Made by a program: the position numbers and the translations under genes. The notes beneath the pieces were generated by a model. The model did not search any database. It was given only the letters and a program-made list of their open reading frames with translations, and was not told the origin of the DNA. From NCBI RefSeq assembly GCF_029784155.1, contig NC_073692.1, forward strand, positions 428,773,324 to 428,837,323: a DNA stretch of 64,000 nt, read 5' to 3'. Source of the stretch: Uranotaenia lowii. Lineage: Eukaryota > Arthropoda > Insecta > Diptera > Culicidae. Below are positions 36,179-46,640 of this stretch, in pieces. Position 1 is the first letter of the stretch. Every line of letters starts with the position of its first letter.

Positions 36179-36984
36179 AGGCTAAGTCAATTTGGGGTCA
36201 TTTTCAAATTTTGCAAACTCTGGGGCCTTTAAAGCTGCGTTTTGGTTCAAAACTGATTCATAATTTTTGGCCAAATTTTGAAGTGAACATTTCATGAGTA
36301 AATTTAAACTTTTATGTTTGTGTGAGAAAATTAAAAAATTTTGTTCCACATCACTTTTATTTCGTCAGTGGAACCAAGCCTGTTGAGGGTTTTGGTGGCA
36401 ATTTATAAATTCTTTAGAGAAATTTTTCAGATAAACACCTTTGTGGAAGGTCGAAACCTCATATCTTATCAGGCAAAAAAAAGTTATTAGCTGTTGATTA
36501 GAGGTTTGTCGTTTAGCATTGAAAAACAATCAATTTAACTGACATCACTGCTGATGCCTACCGAGGTATTGCTTGCTAAGTAGTCATGCAATAATCAGGT
36601 AGACACCAGCAGTGATGTCAGTTAAATTGATTGTTTTTCAATGGTAAATGACATACCTCTATTCAACAGCCAATAACTTTTTTTTGCCTGATACGTCATG
36701 AAGTTTCAACCTTCCACAAAGGTGTTCAGCGGAAAATTTTCTTCAAAGAATGTATAAATTGGCACCAAATCACTCAGACTCAGTTCAACAGAAAAAAACA
36801 AAAATTATGTTGATTTTTCAAAACAAAATATTCAATTTTCCCATACAAACATAACAGTAAAAATTTACTTATGTAAACCTTAAAAAATCTGCAAAAAAAT
36901 CATCGATGAGTTTTGAACCAAAACGAAGCTTTCAAGACCCCAGGGTTTGAGAAATTAAAAAAAGACCCCAATTGGACTCAGTCT
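36179..36984. mobile_element. Foldback MITE, copy C of the AGACTGAGTC family
   Basis: Mirror-arm copy of 12324-13122. The ends read GGCTAAGTC (two changes from the family end) and GACTCAGTCT. The central hairpin is around 36525-36640. It was present before the arms separated, because both arms carry it at the same place. Confidence 0.8.
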
Positions 36985-37294
36985 ATTATAGATAACAAAT
37001 TTAAGTAAAGAATCACAATAGCTGGTAACTCAACCATCCATTTAAAATTATGGTACATGTATCATGTATCTACATAAAGTAAAACATACATCACTCGAAA
37101 ATCGTTCCAGCACTCTTCAACTGATGGAAAATTGGATTAATTTAAAATGAACCCACAAACACTTGTTTGCTATTTCCTCTACTTCATCACTACAAAAAGT
37201 TCAATCAACAAGTGACGACGACCGATAAATAACCACCAAAGGCTGTCCACGAGAAATGCGAACACATCAAGTTGTACTGAATTTTGAAAGTCCC

Positions 37295-40200
37295 AATCCA
37301 ATCGGGTACCCAACCCCGGTGGATGCTTTGGTCGCATGCAGACTGAGAAGGTGGCCGCACTCGTCTGTTCCCCAGGTCAGGGGCGGCGTGCAACAACAAC
37401 CGAGCGTCTGTTCTCCAGGTCAGGGGCGGCTCAAACAGCGTCTGTCTTGCAGCAAGCGGCTGAATTTATGAAATGCAGCTCCCGCCAGCTAAGTCCAAGA
37501 TGGCAGCCCCATCGCGGGATAGGGACTTTAGGCTAACAACCTACTGCTCCTGATACCTTATATTGTTACAGAAACTGAGAGAAGAAATAACCGAATTGGA
37601 ACTTTGGCAACGACTTTTAGCATGAAAACACGGACTAGAATTGGAACTTGGAATGTTTTGACCCTTGCCCAGCCAGGAAAGCTGGCTCAACTTGCTAGAG
37701 AAGCTAGCCGCCTCAAGCTAGAGATATTGGGACTGAGCGAAGTCCGTTGGCCTAACACTGGAGAACACAAGACACAGTCCGGGCAAGTACTGCTTTACTC
37801 TGGCATACGAGGAGAACATGCTACTCGGGAACGAGGAGTTGGTTTCCTGTTAAGCCCGCAGGCCCATGCGGCCCTCATAAGATGGGAACCGATAAACGAA
37901 AGAATAATCGTAGCCAGATTCAGAACACGGGTTAGAAACCTTACAATGGTCCAGTGTTATGCGCCAACTGACGTTGCCGATTTGCAGGAGAAAGAGCAGT
38001 TTTACAGTCAATTGAACAGCGTGGTTGAGAGAATTCCGAAGGGTGACATTCAAATCCACTTAGGCGACTTCAACGCAAAGATTGGCTCCGATAATCAGGA
38101 CTTTGAGCGCATCATGGGGCGCCATGGTCTAGGACAGATGAGCGAAAACGGAGAGCTGTTTGTAGAATTTTGTGGCAACAACAACATGGTGATCGGTGGA
38201 TCGCTCTTCCCCCATCGACCAGCACATAAGGTCACTTGGGTATCCCGAGATGGCCGAACAGAAAATCAAATTGACCACATCTGCATCAGTCGAAAATGGA
38301 GAAGGAGCCTTCTTGATGTCCACAACAAACGAAGCGCAGACATTGCATCCGACCATCACCTCGTCCTTGGCGAGATACGACTGAGGGTTGCGCGTGTCCA
38401 ACGGCGCGAGGAGAAAGTCGGGTGTCGATACGACGTCCGCCGGTTGGAGAATCCAGAGGTGAAAAGGGCATACGTTGAACAGCTAGAATCCCGAGCCTCG
38501 GAACTGCCGACAGACGGAACAGTCGAAGAACAGTGGTGTGGAATCAAGAATGCCTTTATCACGACGAGCCATGGTACTCTCGGTAAAGTTTGTGGAAGAC
38601 GAAGTGAATGGATGTCGGATGAAACCTGGAGGATGATCGATGATCGGAGAAAGGCGAAAGTCGGAATTGAGCAGGCATGTACCGGGTCAGCCAAAGCAGC
38701 CGCCCGCTTACGATATGCGGAGCTGGAAAAGGCAGTTAAACGAGCTTGTAGACGAGACAAGAGAGCCTGGACAAACTCCCTAGCCGAAGAGGGAGAAAGA
38801 GCCGCCGCCATTGGAGATATCCGATTATTATATGATATTTCTCGCCGCCTTAGTGGTGCAAGGACTAATGCAAGAATGCCGCTGAAAAACCGAGCAGGTC
38901 AGCTGCTGACAGATCGAACAGATCAGCTCAAGCGTTGGACTGAGCATTTTGATCAACTTTTCCGAGTTACAAATAGCAATGGCCAACAGAACCCGCAGCT
39001 CGAGGCGCCCACAGTAAGTCGCATTAATGGCGTCAACTCGGAAGCGCCCACGCTGGCTGAAATAGAAGCGGCAATCAAGGACATGAAATCCAACAAAGCG
39101 CCTGGAATCGATTGCATTCCTGCTGAAATGCTCAAAGCCGACCCTGCCTTGTCAGCACAAATGTTGCACCGTCTTTTCGCTGACATTTGGGATACTGCAA
39201 CATTCCCGGCCGACTGGATGCAGGGTATCCTCGTAAAGGTCCCAAAGAAAGGAGACCTAACAGAGTGCGGTAACTGGCGTGGCATAACTTTGATCTGTAC
39301 AACCCTTAAAGTACTCTGCAAAGTGATCCTGAACAGGATCCAGGAGAAAATCGACGCTACACTCCGACGGCAACAAGCTGGATTCCGATCCGGACGATCA
39401 TGTGTGGACCACATCACAACGCTACGAATAATACTGGAACAAATCAACGAATTCCAGGACTCTCTTCTGCTGGTGTTCGTTGATTTCGAAAAAGCATTTG
39501 ACCGACTGAACCACAAAAACATCTGGGCTGCTCTTAGACGACGAGGGGTCCCAGAGAAACTAGTCCATCTCATCGAAGCACAGTACGAGGCATTTTCGTG
39601 CAAGGTCTTACACGACGGTGTCTTGTCCGAACCAATCCCGGTAACTGCTGGAGTGAGACAAGGATGTATTTTGTCACCGCTGCTTTTTCTCATCGTAATG
39701 GATGAGATCTTGACTGGATCGATTGACTGTAGACCAAACCGAGGATTGCCGTGGAATCCTTCAACCATGGAGCAACTGAACGACCTTGACCTGGCAGACG
39801 ATATTGTTTTGCTCGCCCAAACACAACAAGACATGCAGAGCAAACTCGACGACCTCACCGAAAGCTCCAAGGCAGCAGGTCTCAAAATCAATGTCGGAAA
39901 GACCAAGTCGATGGAAATCAATACAGAAAATCGTTCCAATTTCGTGGTAGCTGGACAACAGGTTGAGACAGTGGAGTGCTTCCAGTATCTTGGTAGCCAG
40001 ATTACGCCTGATGGTGGTACCAAGAAGGACATCGAAACCCGGATCAGAAAAGCCCGATTTGCGTTTGCGAGTCTCCGAAACATCTGGCGGTCACGCCAGA
40101 TCTCTCTACGAACTAAGATCCGAATCTTCAACTCAAACGTCAAATCCGTATTGCTGTACGGGTGTGAGACTTGGTGCACATATGCGGTGACGACGCGAAA

Positions 40201-40597
40201 ACTGCAAGTTTTTGTGAATCGGTGCCTGCGGAACATCATCCGCGCTTGGTGGCCTGGCAACTGGATCTCAAACGTTGAACTTCATCGCCGGTGTCATCAA
40301 AAGGCGCTAGAAATCGAGATTCGGGAACGTAAGTGGAGATGGATTGGGCACACGCTGCGAAGAGATGAAAACGAGATTTGCAGAGAGGCGCTTGACTGGA
40401 ATCCAGATGGGCATCGAAGAAGAGGCACGCCCAAAAGCTCGTGGCGGCGAAGTCTAGCCGCTGAAATCCGCACAGTTGACGAGAACCTTGGCTGGCAGCA
40501 AGTGAAGACGCTGGCTCCGGATCGCCAGCAGTGGAGATCTTTTATCTCAGCCCTATGCGCCGGTCAATCGGCGCTGGACCCTTAGGTAGGTTAGGTA
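37295..40597 (+). mobile_element. RTE-type non-LTR retrotransposon, apparently full length
   Basis: It is inserted only in the right arm. The left arm reads straight through the site at about 12030 (GAAATTCCCAAAAGTAATTT on the minus strand). The 5' leader contains CCAGGTCAGGGGCGGC twice (near 37373 and 37411). The 3' end has almost no UTR and finishes with TAGGTAGGTTAGGT simple repeats, a usual RTE style. I see no obvious target-site duplication. The intact ORF and absence from the other arm make this a recent insertion. Confidence 0.88.
37604..40585 (+). CDS. RTE endonuclease-reverse transcriptase, intact 993 codons
   Basis: It nicks target DNA and copies its own RNA at the nick. The N-terminal APE-like endonuclease shows GTWNVLTL, LGLSEVRW near residue 45, GDFNAKIG near 153 and SDHHLVLGEIR near 248. 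RT shows NWRGITLICTTLK, QAGFRSGRSCVDHI, FVDFEKAFDRLN near 624, GVRQGCILSPLLF, and DLADDIVLLA near 729, in which LADD replaces the usual Y/FADD. The C-terminal region ends with the RKWRWIGHTLRR motif frequent in RTE and related endonuclease-RT proteins. Length fits the family. The Met at 37604 is the first in frame; a start at 37622 (MKTRTRIGTWNV) is also possible. No internal stops or frameshifts, so this copy could still be active. It lies antisense to the host PKC gene. Confidence 0.92.
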   Translation: MATTFSMKTRTRIGTWNVLTLAQPGKLAQLAREASRLKLEILGLSEVRWPNTGEHKTQSGQVLLYSGIRGEHATRERGVGFLLSPQAHAALIRWEPINERIIVARFRTRVRNLTMVQCYAPTDVADLQEKEQFYSQLNSVVERIPKGDIQIHLGDFNAKIGSDNQDFERIMGRHGLGQMSENGELFVEFCGNNNMVIGGSLFPHRPAHKVTWVSRDGRTENQIDHICISRKWRRSLLDVHNKRSADIASDHHLVLGEIRLRVARVQRREEKVGCRYDVRRLENPEVKRAYVEQLESRASELPTDGTVEEQWCGIKNAFITTSHGTLGKVCGRRSEWMSDETWRMIDDRRKAKVGIEQACTGSAKAAARLRYAELEKAVKRACRRDKRAWTNSLAEEGERAAAIGDIRLLYDISRRLSGARTNARMPLKNRAGQLLTDRTDQLKRWTEHFDQLFRVTNSNGQQNPQLEAPTVSRINGVNSEAPTLAEIEAAIKDMKSNKAPGIDCIPAEMLKADPALSAQMLHRLFADIWDTATFPADWMQGILVKVPKKGDLTECGNWRGITLICTTLKVLCKVILNRIQEKIDATLRRQQAGFRSGRSCVDHITTLRIILEQINEFQDSLLLVFVDFEKAFDRLNHKNIWAALRRRGVPEKLVHLIEAQYEAFSCKVLHDGVLSEPIPVTAGVRQGCILSPLLFLIVMDEILTGSIDCRPNRGLPWNPSTMEQLNDLDLADDIVLLAQTQQDMQSKLDDLTESSKAAGLKINVGKTKSMEINTENRSNFVVAGQQVETVECFQYLGSQITPDGGTKKDIETRIRKARFAFASLRNIWRSRQISLRTKIRIFNSNVKSVLLYGCETWCTYAVTTRKLQVFVNRCLRNIIRAWWPGNWISNVELHRRCHQKALEIEIRERKWRWIGHTLRRDENEICREALDWNPDGHRRRGTPKSSWRRSLAAEIRTVDENLGWQQVKTLAPDRQQWRSFISALCAGQSALDP

Positions 40598-41538
40598 AAA
40601 GTAATTAGTAATATTGTAAAATACAGTGTATTGAATCCTTTTAAATTCAAAATTTTTCTTGACAATTATATGTCGGCCTTCAACTTTTTTTTTCGTGTAC
40701 ACCCAGTAGGCCCATAACTACATTCGGCAACAACAAAGAGGGCTGCGAAATTCCTGAAGTGCAAAAATGACAGCAGAAACCATAAAAAGAACAAAAAGGT
40801 TTTTCCTTCCGTCCTCCGGAAGGGCGCGCAAAACAAAAAGCACCAACTACGATTTCGATATCATCCAACATACGAAAAAGAAAAAAATATATAATAAAAC
40901 CACTCCATGCCATGCCATTTTTCCCATCTAGGCAGGTCCGGATCGGCTTGCTGTGATGGTTTTGTTGTCGATTTCCTACTCGAGCGCTATTTTTAATATT
41001 CATCAGCGCGTCGTCGTTCATTCATTCCTCTGTTCATTTGTTGTCGTCGTTGACATCAATTAATACAAAGTGGTTAAAACCCTTCTCAATTGGACAGATG
41101 GATGGCATGTTAATTGATGATTGTTGTGCGCGACGCGAAATTGCGTGCCGCGCAATTTCGACATGAATTCCAGCCGACCAGTTTGAACTCGTTGGACAAT
41201 CGCTGAACGCATAACTGTCCCATAGGCAGTGGGGATCGCAGCATCCTTTGGGCGGTTATGCGGCAATCGAACCGATTGTGGATTGTAAATAAAAGAAGCT
41301 GCGCTCAAATAAAAACCGAAAAGATCGAAGCGAATAACTGAGAAGCTCCGATTTGGCGGACTCTTGGGGAAAAAGGTTCCCCCAATCGAGTGTCATGAAT
41401 AAATGCATAATTAAGCGTTTTTTTTTCCTCTTGCGTTGTAGTATTATTTAATGCGTCACTCAATTTAAGTGAAGGTTGATCGGAATTAATTTTAATTGAT
41501 TTAAAGAATTTATAAGGGGAAGGAACATCTGGTGCAGG
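40598..41538. other. Single-copy arm segment distal to the RTE element
   Basis: Mirror of 11086-12030. No supported gene. Frames at 40680-41021 and 41060-41308 correspond to frames in the other arm but differ in length, arguing against coding. Confidence 0.5.
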
Positions 41539-42039
41539 TGTATGCTTTAATGATTTCCGTTATTTCCACCAGAAATTAAGCCTTCGACTCAGTTGAACCA
41601 GGTAGTATCTTATTTTACTATAATCTACATATATGTTTCAATAACTTATTTTATTAGATTTGATGATATAATTCTGACCTGACCTTAAAAATTCAGTTCA
41701 ACAACCTATATAAAGGTAAAACTAACACATGGGAAATTAATATGTGTTTCAAATTTTTCATCATATTTGTATATATGTTTATTTCTTCATCAATAATATC
41801 GAATAACGAATTTACACAGAAAAGTAAAATCGTAATTCTAGAACAGTGGAGGAAAAATTTTGCTGTTGCGGTAAATTTCAGTATGTATAAGTTCCACTTA
41901 CCATCAGGTGGTCTAAGGATTTGAAACATGGTTCAATTTAAAAGATATCATGCTCGTCACTTTCAAATCATCTGGTTACATAAGGATTCTGTATTAGTTT
42001 CTTACGTATAGAATGCTGATGTACTTAGAATAAGCTTCT

Positions 42040-42430
42040 AGAAATTTTTCTGAGCGTATCCGGGCATTTTACCCAAAAAACCTGAGAAAATCGGGACATT
42101 AGATTTTAAAATATTTAACTAAAAAACCGGGTAGTATCCGGGCAGATCCGAAAAAAATCCAGGTTAATCTCATATAAATTCAAGAAGAAAAAAATTGAAA
42201 ATAAACACATGAAAAAAATTGAGGCACAGCTGTTCAATTAAAACTATACATTTTCAAAAAATGTTTGCACGCCTGTTTCCATGAAACAAGTAAAAAAAAA
42301 TCCTAAATTATGTTAACAAAATTGGCGTTTTATTTCTGATTTTGCTAAGATTGTGGATAAATGTGGGTCAACAGCTGGCATTCTTCCTCGATATCCGGGC
42401 AACCGTTCCGGACCGGGCTTTTTCTTTTTT
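42040..42430. repeat. Degenerate CCGG-rich interspersed repeat
   Basis: Words such as TATCCGGGCATTTTACCC, GGGTAGTATCCGGGCAGATC and TCCGGACCGGGC resemble 2600-3419 and 62990-63410. Absent from the matching place in the left arm. Confidence 0.4.
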
Positions 42431-42649
42431 TTTTGCTTAAATAAGAGCAAAGTAAAGTCGTAACTTATGAATCTTTTGTTCAAATATGCCCTGTAGCTTA
42501 CAGCATAAATACCTATCAAACTTTCTTCTAACGGCTACTACACCGTTCTTTTATCAAGGCATTCCATTTGACGATCATTGACCATGGTATGTCAAATGGG
42601 TTGTTAAATTCTTTTTTTTTTTTGATAATTAATTATTCTTAGAGGCTCG

Positions 42650-45060
42650 AAATTCCGTAGAGAGAATGTTCAGGATCCCACATCGGGCAATCGCTGAGGC
42701 TCATTACAGGGTAGGTTAAGAAGTGCGTCTTTAAAAACCGCTTCTGACTGATTCGAGTTTTTTCATAACGCCGATTGAACTTGGTGCCCAAACTTAAATG
42801 TTGTACTCCAAACCACAGCAGGCGAGCGAGCTGTGTACAATGGTTGATATGAATAAAACTCTAGTAATTGCTTTTGCTATTTTCGAGCAGTTTTGAGAGT
42901 CAAATACTTCAAATGGCATGCATATTTTTTATTCGGAGTTGGTTGAAAATAAATGTACCGCTCTGCTTTTTCATATCTAGTTGAGCTAATGCTTTCGAAT
43001 TTTGCCATTCTAAAGTTCGAGCTAAGTAAAAGCTATCGAAGCAATTGCTATTTTCTTATTCATGCCACCTAATGCCTTCATAGTGGTAATATCGCAGAAT
43101 CCACTTATTCATAATCAATTATATTTCAAAGGTCGTTCATAAACAAGTTGAACAGTGCTGGACCCAAATGACACCCTTGAGATACTACAGAAGAAACAGT
43201 GAAGTCTTGGAATTTTATTTGACCCTGTCGAACGAATGCAGTTCTGCCTCGGAGATATGATTCGATCCATTTTACAAGCCAAATTGGGAATCCGGTCAAA
43301 TGCCTTCGCAAAGTCCACGTATAAAGCATCTACTTGCTTTTTATTTGCGAGACAACCGCTGGTAAAGGGGACATATTTACACTATTAAGTTCGACAAAGT
43401 AGATCACTTTTTGCGAAATCCATGCAAACATTCATCAATGATGTGTGACAAGACTGGGCTCATTGCGTTGAAAATTAACAACTCCAAAACCTTTGCAAGG
43501 CAATTCAGTAGGGGAGAATGAGGATACTTGATCCCTGGGGATACTTGATTCCTTAGCTATATCTCGAAACTGGAACGTCTTACAAAGATCAAATGTTCTA
43601 GAAAAATGTGCCAAAATGAGGAAAATAACAATGCTTGTAGTTTAAAAATTTTTAACAAAATAATTGTTTGAGTAATTGAATTTTGTTTGAAAAATTTCAC
43701 AAAATGTAACTTGAAGATCTTTTTTCATCACTTTAAAATGTTCCTTACATGGGAAAATTACGAAAAAAATATTTGTTCCAATGTATCAACCGTTCGAGCG
43801 TAAAATGAACTTCATAATGCCATATATTCAAAGCGATGGAAAACTCCCAACTTTTTTCAGAAAAAGTTTTCTAAAATGTTGATTATGGGTACAATTGATC
43901 CCCTAGAGTTGGGTACAATTGATCCCCCTTTCAAACGGCATATTCTTCTTCTGAATTGATTGTTATGATTGCTGATTACGAAATTACCAATATTTATCCA
44001 AAAACTAATAATTATCAAACAATTGTTTGAAGAAAAGAGAAAAAATAATTAATTTTCTCTTAATTATAAAAAAAGCGCCTTAAAGTATGCAATGTTATTA
44101 GCGTTGAGACAAAGTTATAGAATTTTCTTCTTATGTCTGCTATAAATTGTGAAATGAGAACACACTTGACCAAAATAGTCAATTAACATTCTATCTTGGG
44201 GTTTTGTTTGATTTTTCTACAAGGATTAGGGCTTCCTGAATAAAAGATCAAGTCTCCTTCAATAGGGGATCAAGTCTCCCCTAACTTCAGAAAAATCGCA
44301 ATATTTTTACTCCCACGAAAATGCTTCTAGTTCATTAACGGGTTCAAGTATCGTTCTAATTTTTGGAGCAAAGAAACTTGAAGTTACAAGCTGTCAGAAA
44401 ATGTCAAAGACGGCAAGTTGCTATATTTTCCCAAAAAGATATGGTGAAAATATGAAAAGGGGATCAAGTATCCCCACTCTCCCCTATAGGAATAGCACGG
44501 TAATGTTCAACGAGATATATTCTACTGGATTTGTAGATGGGTGTAATTGCAGCGGTTTTCCAAAATTTTGGGAAGGTGGGTAATTCCAAAGACTTATAAA
44601 AAAATCATGCTTGCCGAAGGTGCAAGAGAGTTACAGCATCGTTTGATAAATAGCGGGGCAGGCCATCAGGATCAGCACCTTTCTCACGTTGTTAGGGGAA
44701 ACTCTTATTTCAGTAATGCTGATATTCAACGAGTTTACTGAAGCCAAGTGTTGAGTCCCATAAGTAATGATATGGTCAACGAACGTAGTCTCAAAGAAAT
44801 CTGTGCCCAGCTAAACAGCTTCTGCCGTATTAGTTGAGTGGCGACTTGCATACGACAGGTTCTGTGGAAGTCCAGAATAACCTTTTTGGTTCATTCCGTA
44901 GCTCCAAAAATGATGATGGTTTATTTTTGAATTTACGTTGGATATCGGCTAAATAACGACAGTAGCAGGAATCCTTAAGTTCTAAGTATTCCAACTCAGA
45001 TAATCTGACATTTTGTTTTGAGGCATCCGTGGGATTGCGTCTAATGTAATTTTTTTAGCT
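42650..45060 (-). pseudogene. Jockey-type LINE reverse transcriptase remnant
   Basis: Read on the minus strand, several frames give ordered fragments of a Jockey-clade ORF2: DIQRKFKNKPSSFLEL (linker), KGADPDGLPRYLSND, FWKTAAITPIYKSS, LAKVLELLIFNAM, YVDFAKAFDRI, VSQGCHLGPALFNLFMNDL, and near the 3' end KRFLKTHFL and WDPEHSL. Frameshifts and stops are frequent. A MITE at 43511-44484 splits the RT domain between AIPI and LAKVLEL. It is absent from the corresponding position of the left arm. Confidence 0.8.
43511..44484. mobile_element. TA-flanked MITE with GGGGAGA ends and subterminal repeats
   Basis: The left end GGGGAGAATGAGGATACTTG mirrors the right end (GTATCCCCACTCTCCCC), about 28 bp with about three mismatches, with TA on both sides. 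Short copies of GATCAAGTNTCCCC or ATTGATCCCC recur inside (near 43890, 43917, 44249, 44267), like subterminal transposase-binding repeats. It is 974 bp and non-coding; the frame 44401-44583 overlaps the end by chance. Confidence 0.85.
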
Positions 45061-45079
45061 TCCCTTAGGTGGTTTTTAA

Positions 45080-45440
45080 ATCTAGATAGCTCACGATTTC
45101 ACCATCGTGATCCATGATCGTAGTCCCTGAATTCGGATCCTGACTACGACCCTGGATTCCGATGTTGAAAATAATCCCGAGATTTTTTTTTATCTTGATT
45201 CTGATGCCAGATTCTAAGACGGACACTGGTCTGGAATGTTTGCGAATCCAGGATGCTAAATCGGACTTGGGTATCCTTATTTTGGATGAGAAATCTTTAA
45301 AAGGTGAGGAATTTCTGATCGAATAAAAAATCGAATTTATCAATCAAAACAACTCCTTGCACTTCAATTATTTTCATTTGGTACAGAAACCGTAGTGATA
45401 ATCTTTTTATAAAGAAAGTTAGAGTATCTAACTGTTATTT
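45080..45440. repeat. GATC-rich block with conserved flank (copy 2)
   Basis: It matches 4770-5200 inverted (TAGTCCCTGAATTCGGATCC, ATTCCGATGTTGAAAATAAT) and is the best positional match to the left-arm block. It looks like the collinear partner of copy 1. No gene: the 92-codon minus-strand frame 45065-45343 is composed of this repeat. Confidence 0.65.
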
Positions 45441-45699
45441 TGGCTATTTTTAAGAACAACCGTTTACCAAACAATTATTATTTATCAGCTTCAAAAACTT
45501 TAGCGAAATTTGAGTGATAAACACGCCTGAACCTGCAAGAATGTGCCAGAACAAAATAATTGTTAAATGCAAAACAAGTGGTTTTCGGCATCAAAAAAGT
45601 GTTATTGAAAATCACTCCATAAGAAAGTAAATTTTGAACCTTCGCACTACTGGTCGGTAGATTTGACGTTTGAACGAGTACTACCAAGCTACTACTTGC

Positions 45700-46255
45700 A
45701 GCGACTGTAGAATACCATCTAGTGTCTGTTTACCGCGTGAAACATTCTCTCCTTGATGGTAGGTACATGGCTATCAAGCTCTTTTGAGCGTGCTCCGCTT
45801 TTTGAGCTAATTTTGGCTTGTGCTGTTCGAGCCAACGCCTGCTTGCTTTGTGCACACGTAACTTAAAAAGGGATTGTTGCGAAAATTATTAAAATCAATG
45901 TTAGAGAGTTCTAGTAACTTTTAAAAGTAACCAACACTAGTAACTTTTTCAATGTTACTAGTGTTACTGTGTACAAAGAAAGCAGGCGTTGACTCGAACA
46001 GCACCAATGAAAACAAGCTCAACAAACTTGAATCCATTGAGCCAACAAGTTCAAGCTTCTCTGGAGGCATGAGCTAACGTATTTTCGAGCCTAAAATAAA
46101 AAGCTTTATGGTTTCTTCCAAAATAGAGAGTAGCAATACGAAGCTCCAGAGAAAAACGATTGAAGCTTCGTCGATTGCTTTGTAAGCGGAGCTATGAAAT
46201 AATTGAGCAATAGAGCTCGCTCAAATGAGCTTGATTTTCAATCCCTGCTATATAG
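45700..46255. mobile_element. Foldback element rich in GAGCTC-like words
   Basis: The segment near 45821-45865 (TGCTGTTCGAGCCAACGCCT) is the inverse of 45958-46002 (AGGCGTTGACTCGAACAGCA), with related words further out. The centre is near 45910. Outer limits are approximate. Absent from the left arm. Confidence 0.55.
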
Positions 46256-46640
46256 TGATCCCTGACCTGGACTTTCTAATCCTGAATCTGGATTTTTTCC
46301 CGATTTACTATCCAGATCAGGATCGTGGAAATTCAATTCTAGATATCGATCCTGAATTTTGGGTTCGGATCCTGAACTTGAATCTTGAACCCTGATCTCA
46401 CACTGTGATCATAAATAGAACCCGATTCCGAAATCTGGATCAAGGATCATGAATCAGGATTTGAGTTTCCTGATTTAAGGATTATGATCAACCATAAATG
46501 GATTAAATTGGAAAGAAATGTCTGCTCGAATAATAAACCGAATTCATCAATCAAAACTATTCATCTACTGTTTTCATTTTACACAGAAACCGTAGTGGTA
46601 ATCTTGTTTTACAGAAGGTTAGTGTAGATATAGGTCTGGT
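46256..46640. repeat. GATC-rich block with conserved flank (copy 3)
   Basis: Similar to copies 1 and 2, including the flank with ACCGTAGTGGTAATCTTG and the CGAATTCATCAATCAAAAC stretch. Together with copy 2 it forms an imperfect direct duplication about 1.2 kb apart, present only in the right half. Confidence 0.65.

Larger units (their letters stand above)
31966..41538. repeat. Right arm of the large inverted duplication (high-identity core)
   Basis: Reverse-complementary to 11086-26442. In order it contains the contig-edge segment, array D, the spacer, array E, a single-copy segment, foldback copy C, and a single-copy segment split by the RTE LINE at 37295-40597. It lies wholly inside the intron between PKC exons 48995-49103 and 30596-30724. 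High identity ends at GGTGCAGG near 41538. Confidence 0.9.

Noticed and set aside
36179..36984. Independent insertion of foldback copy C
   Set aside because: It is the mirror-arm copy of 12324-13122 at the same position, so it arose by the duplication, not by a separate insertion.
38953..40260. 435-codon minus-strand frame opposite the RTE ORF
   Set aside because: Shadow of the plus-strand endonuclease-RT gene.
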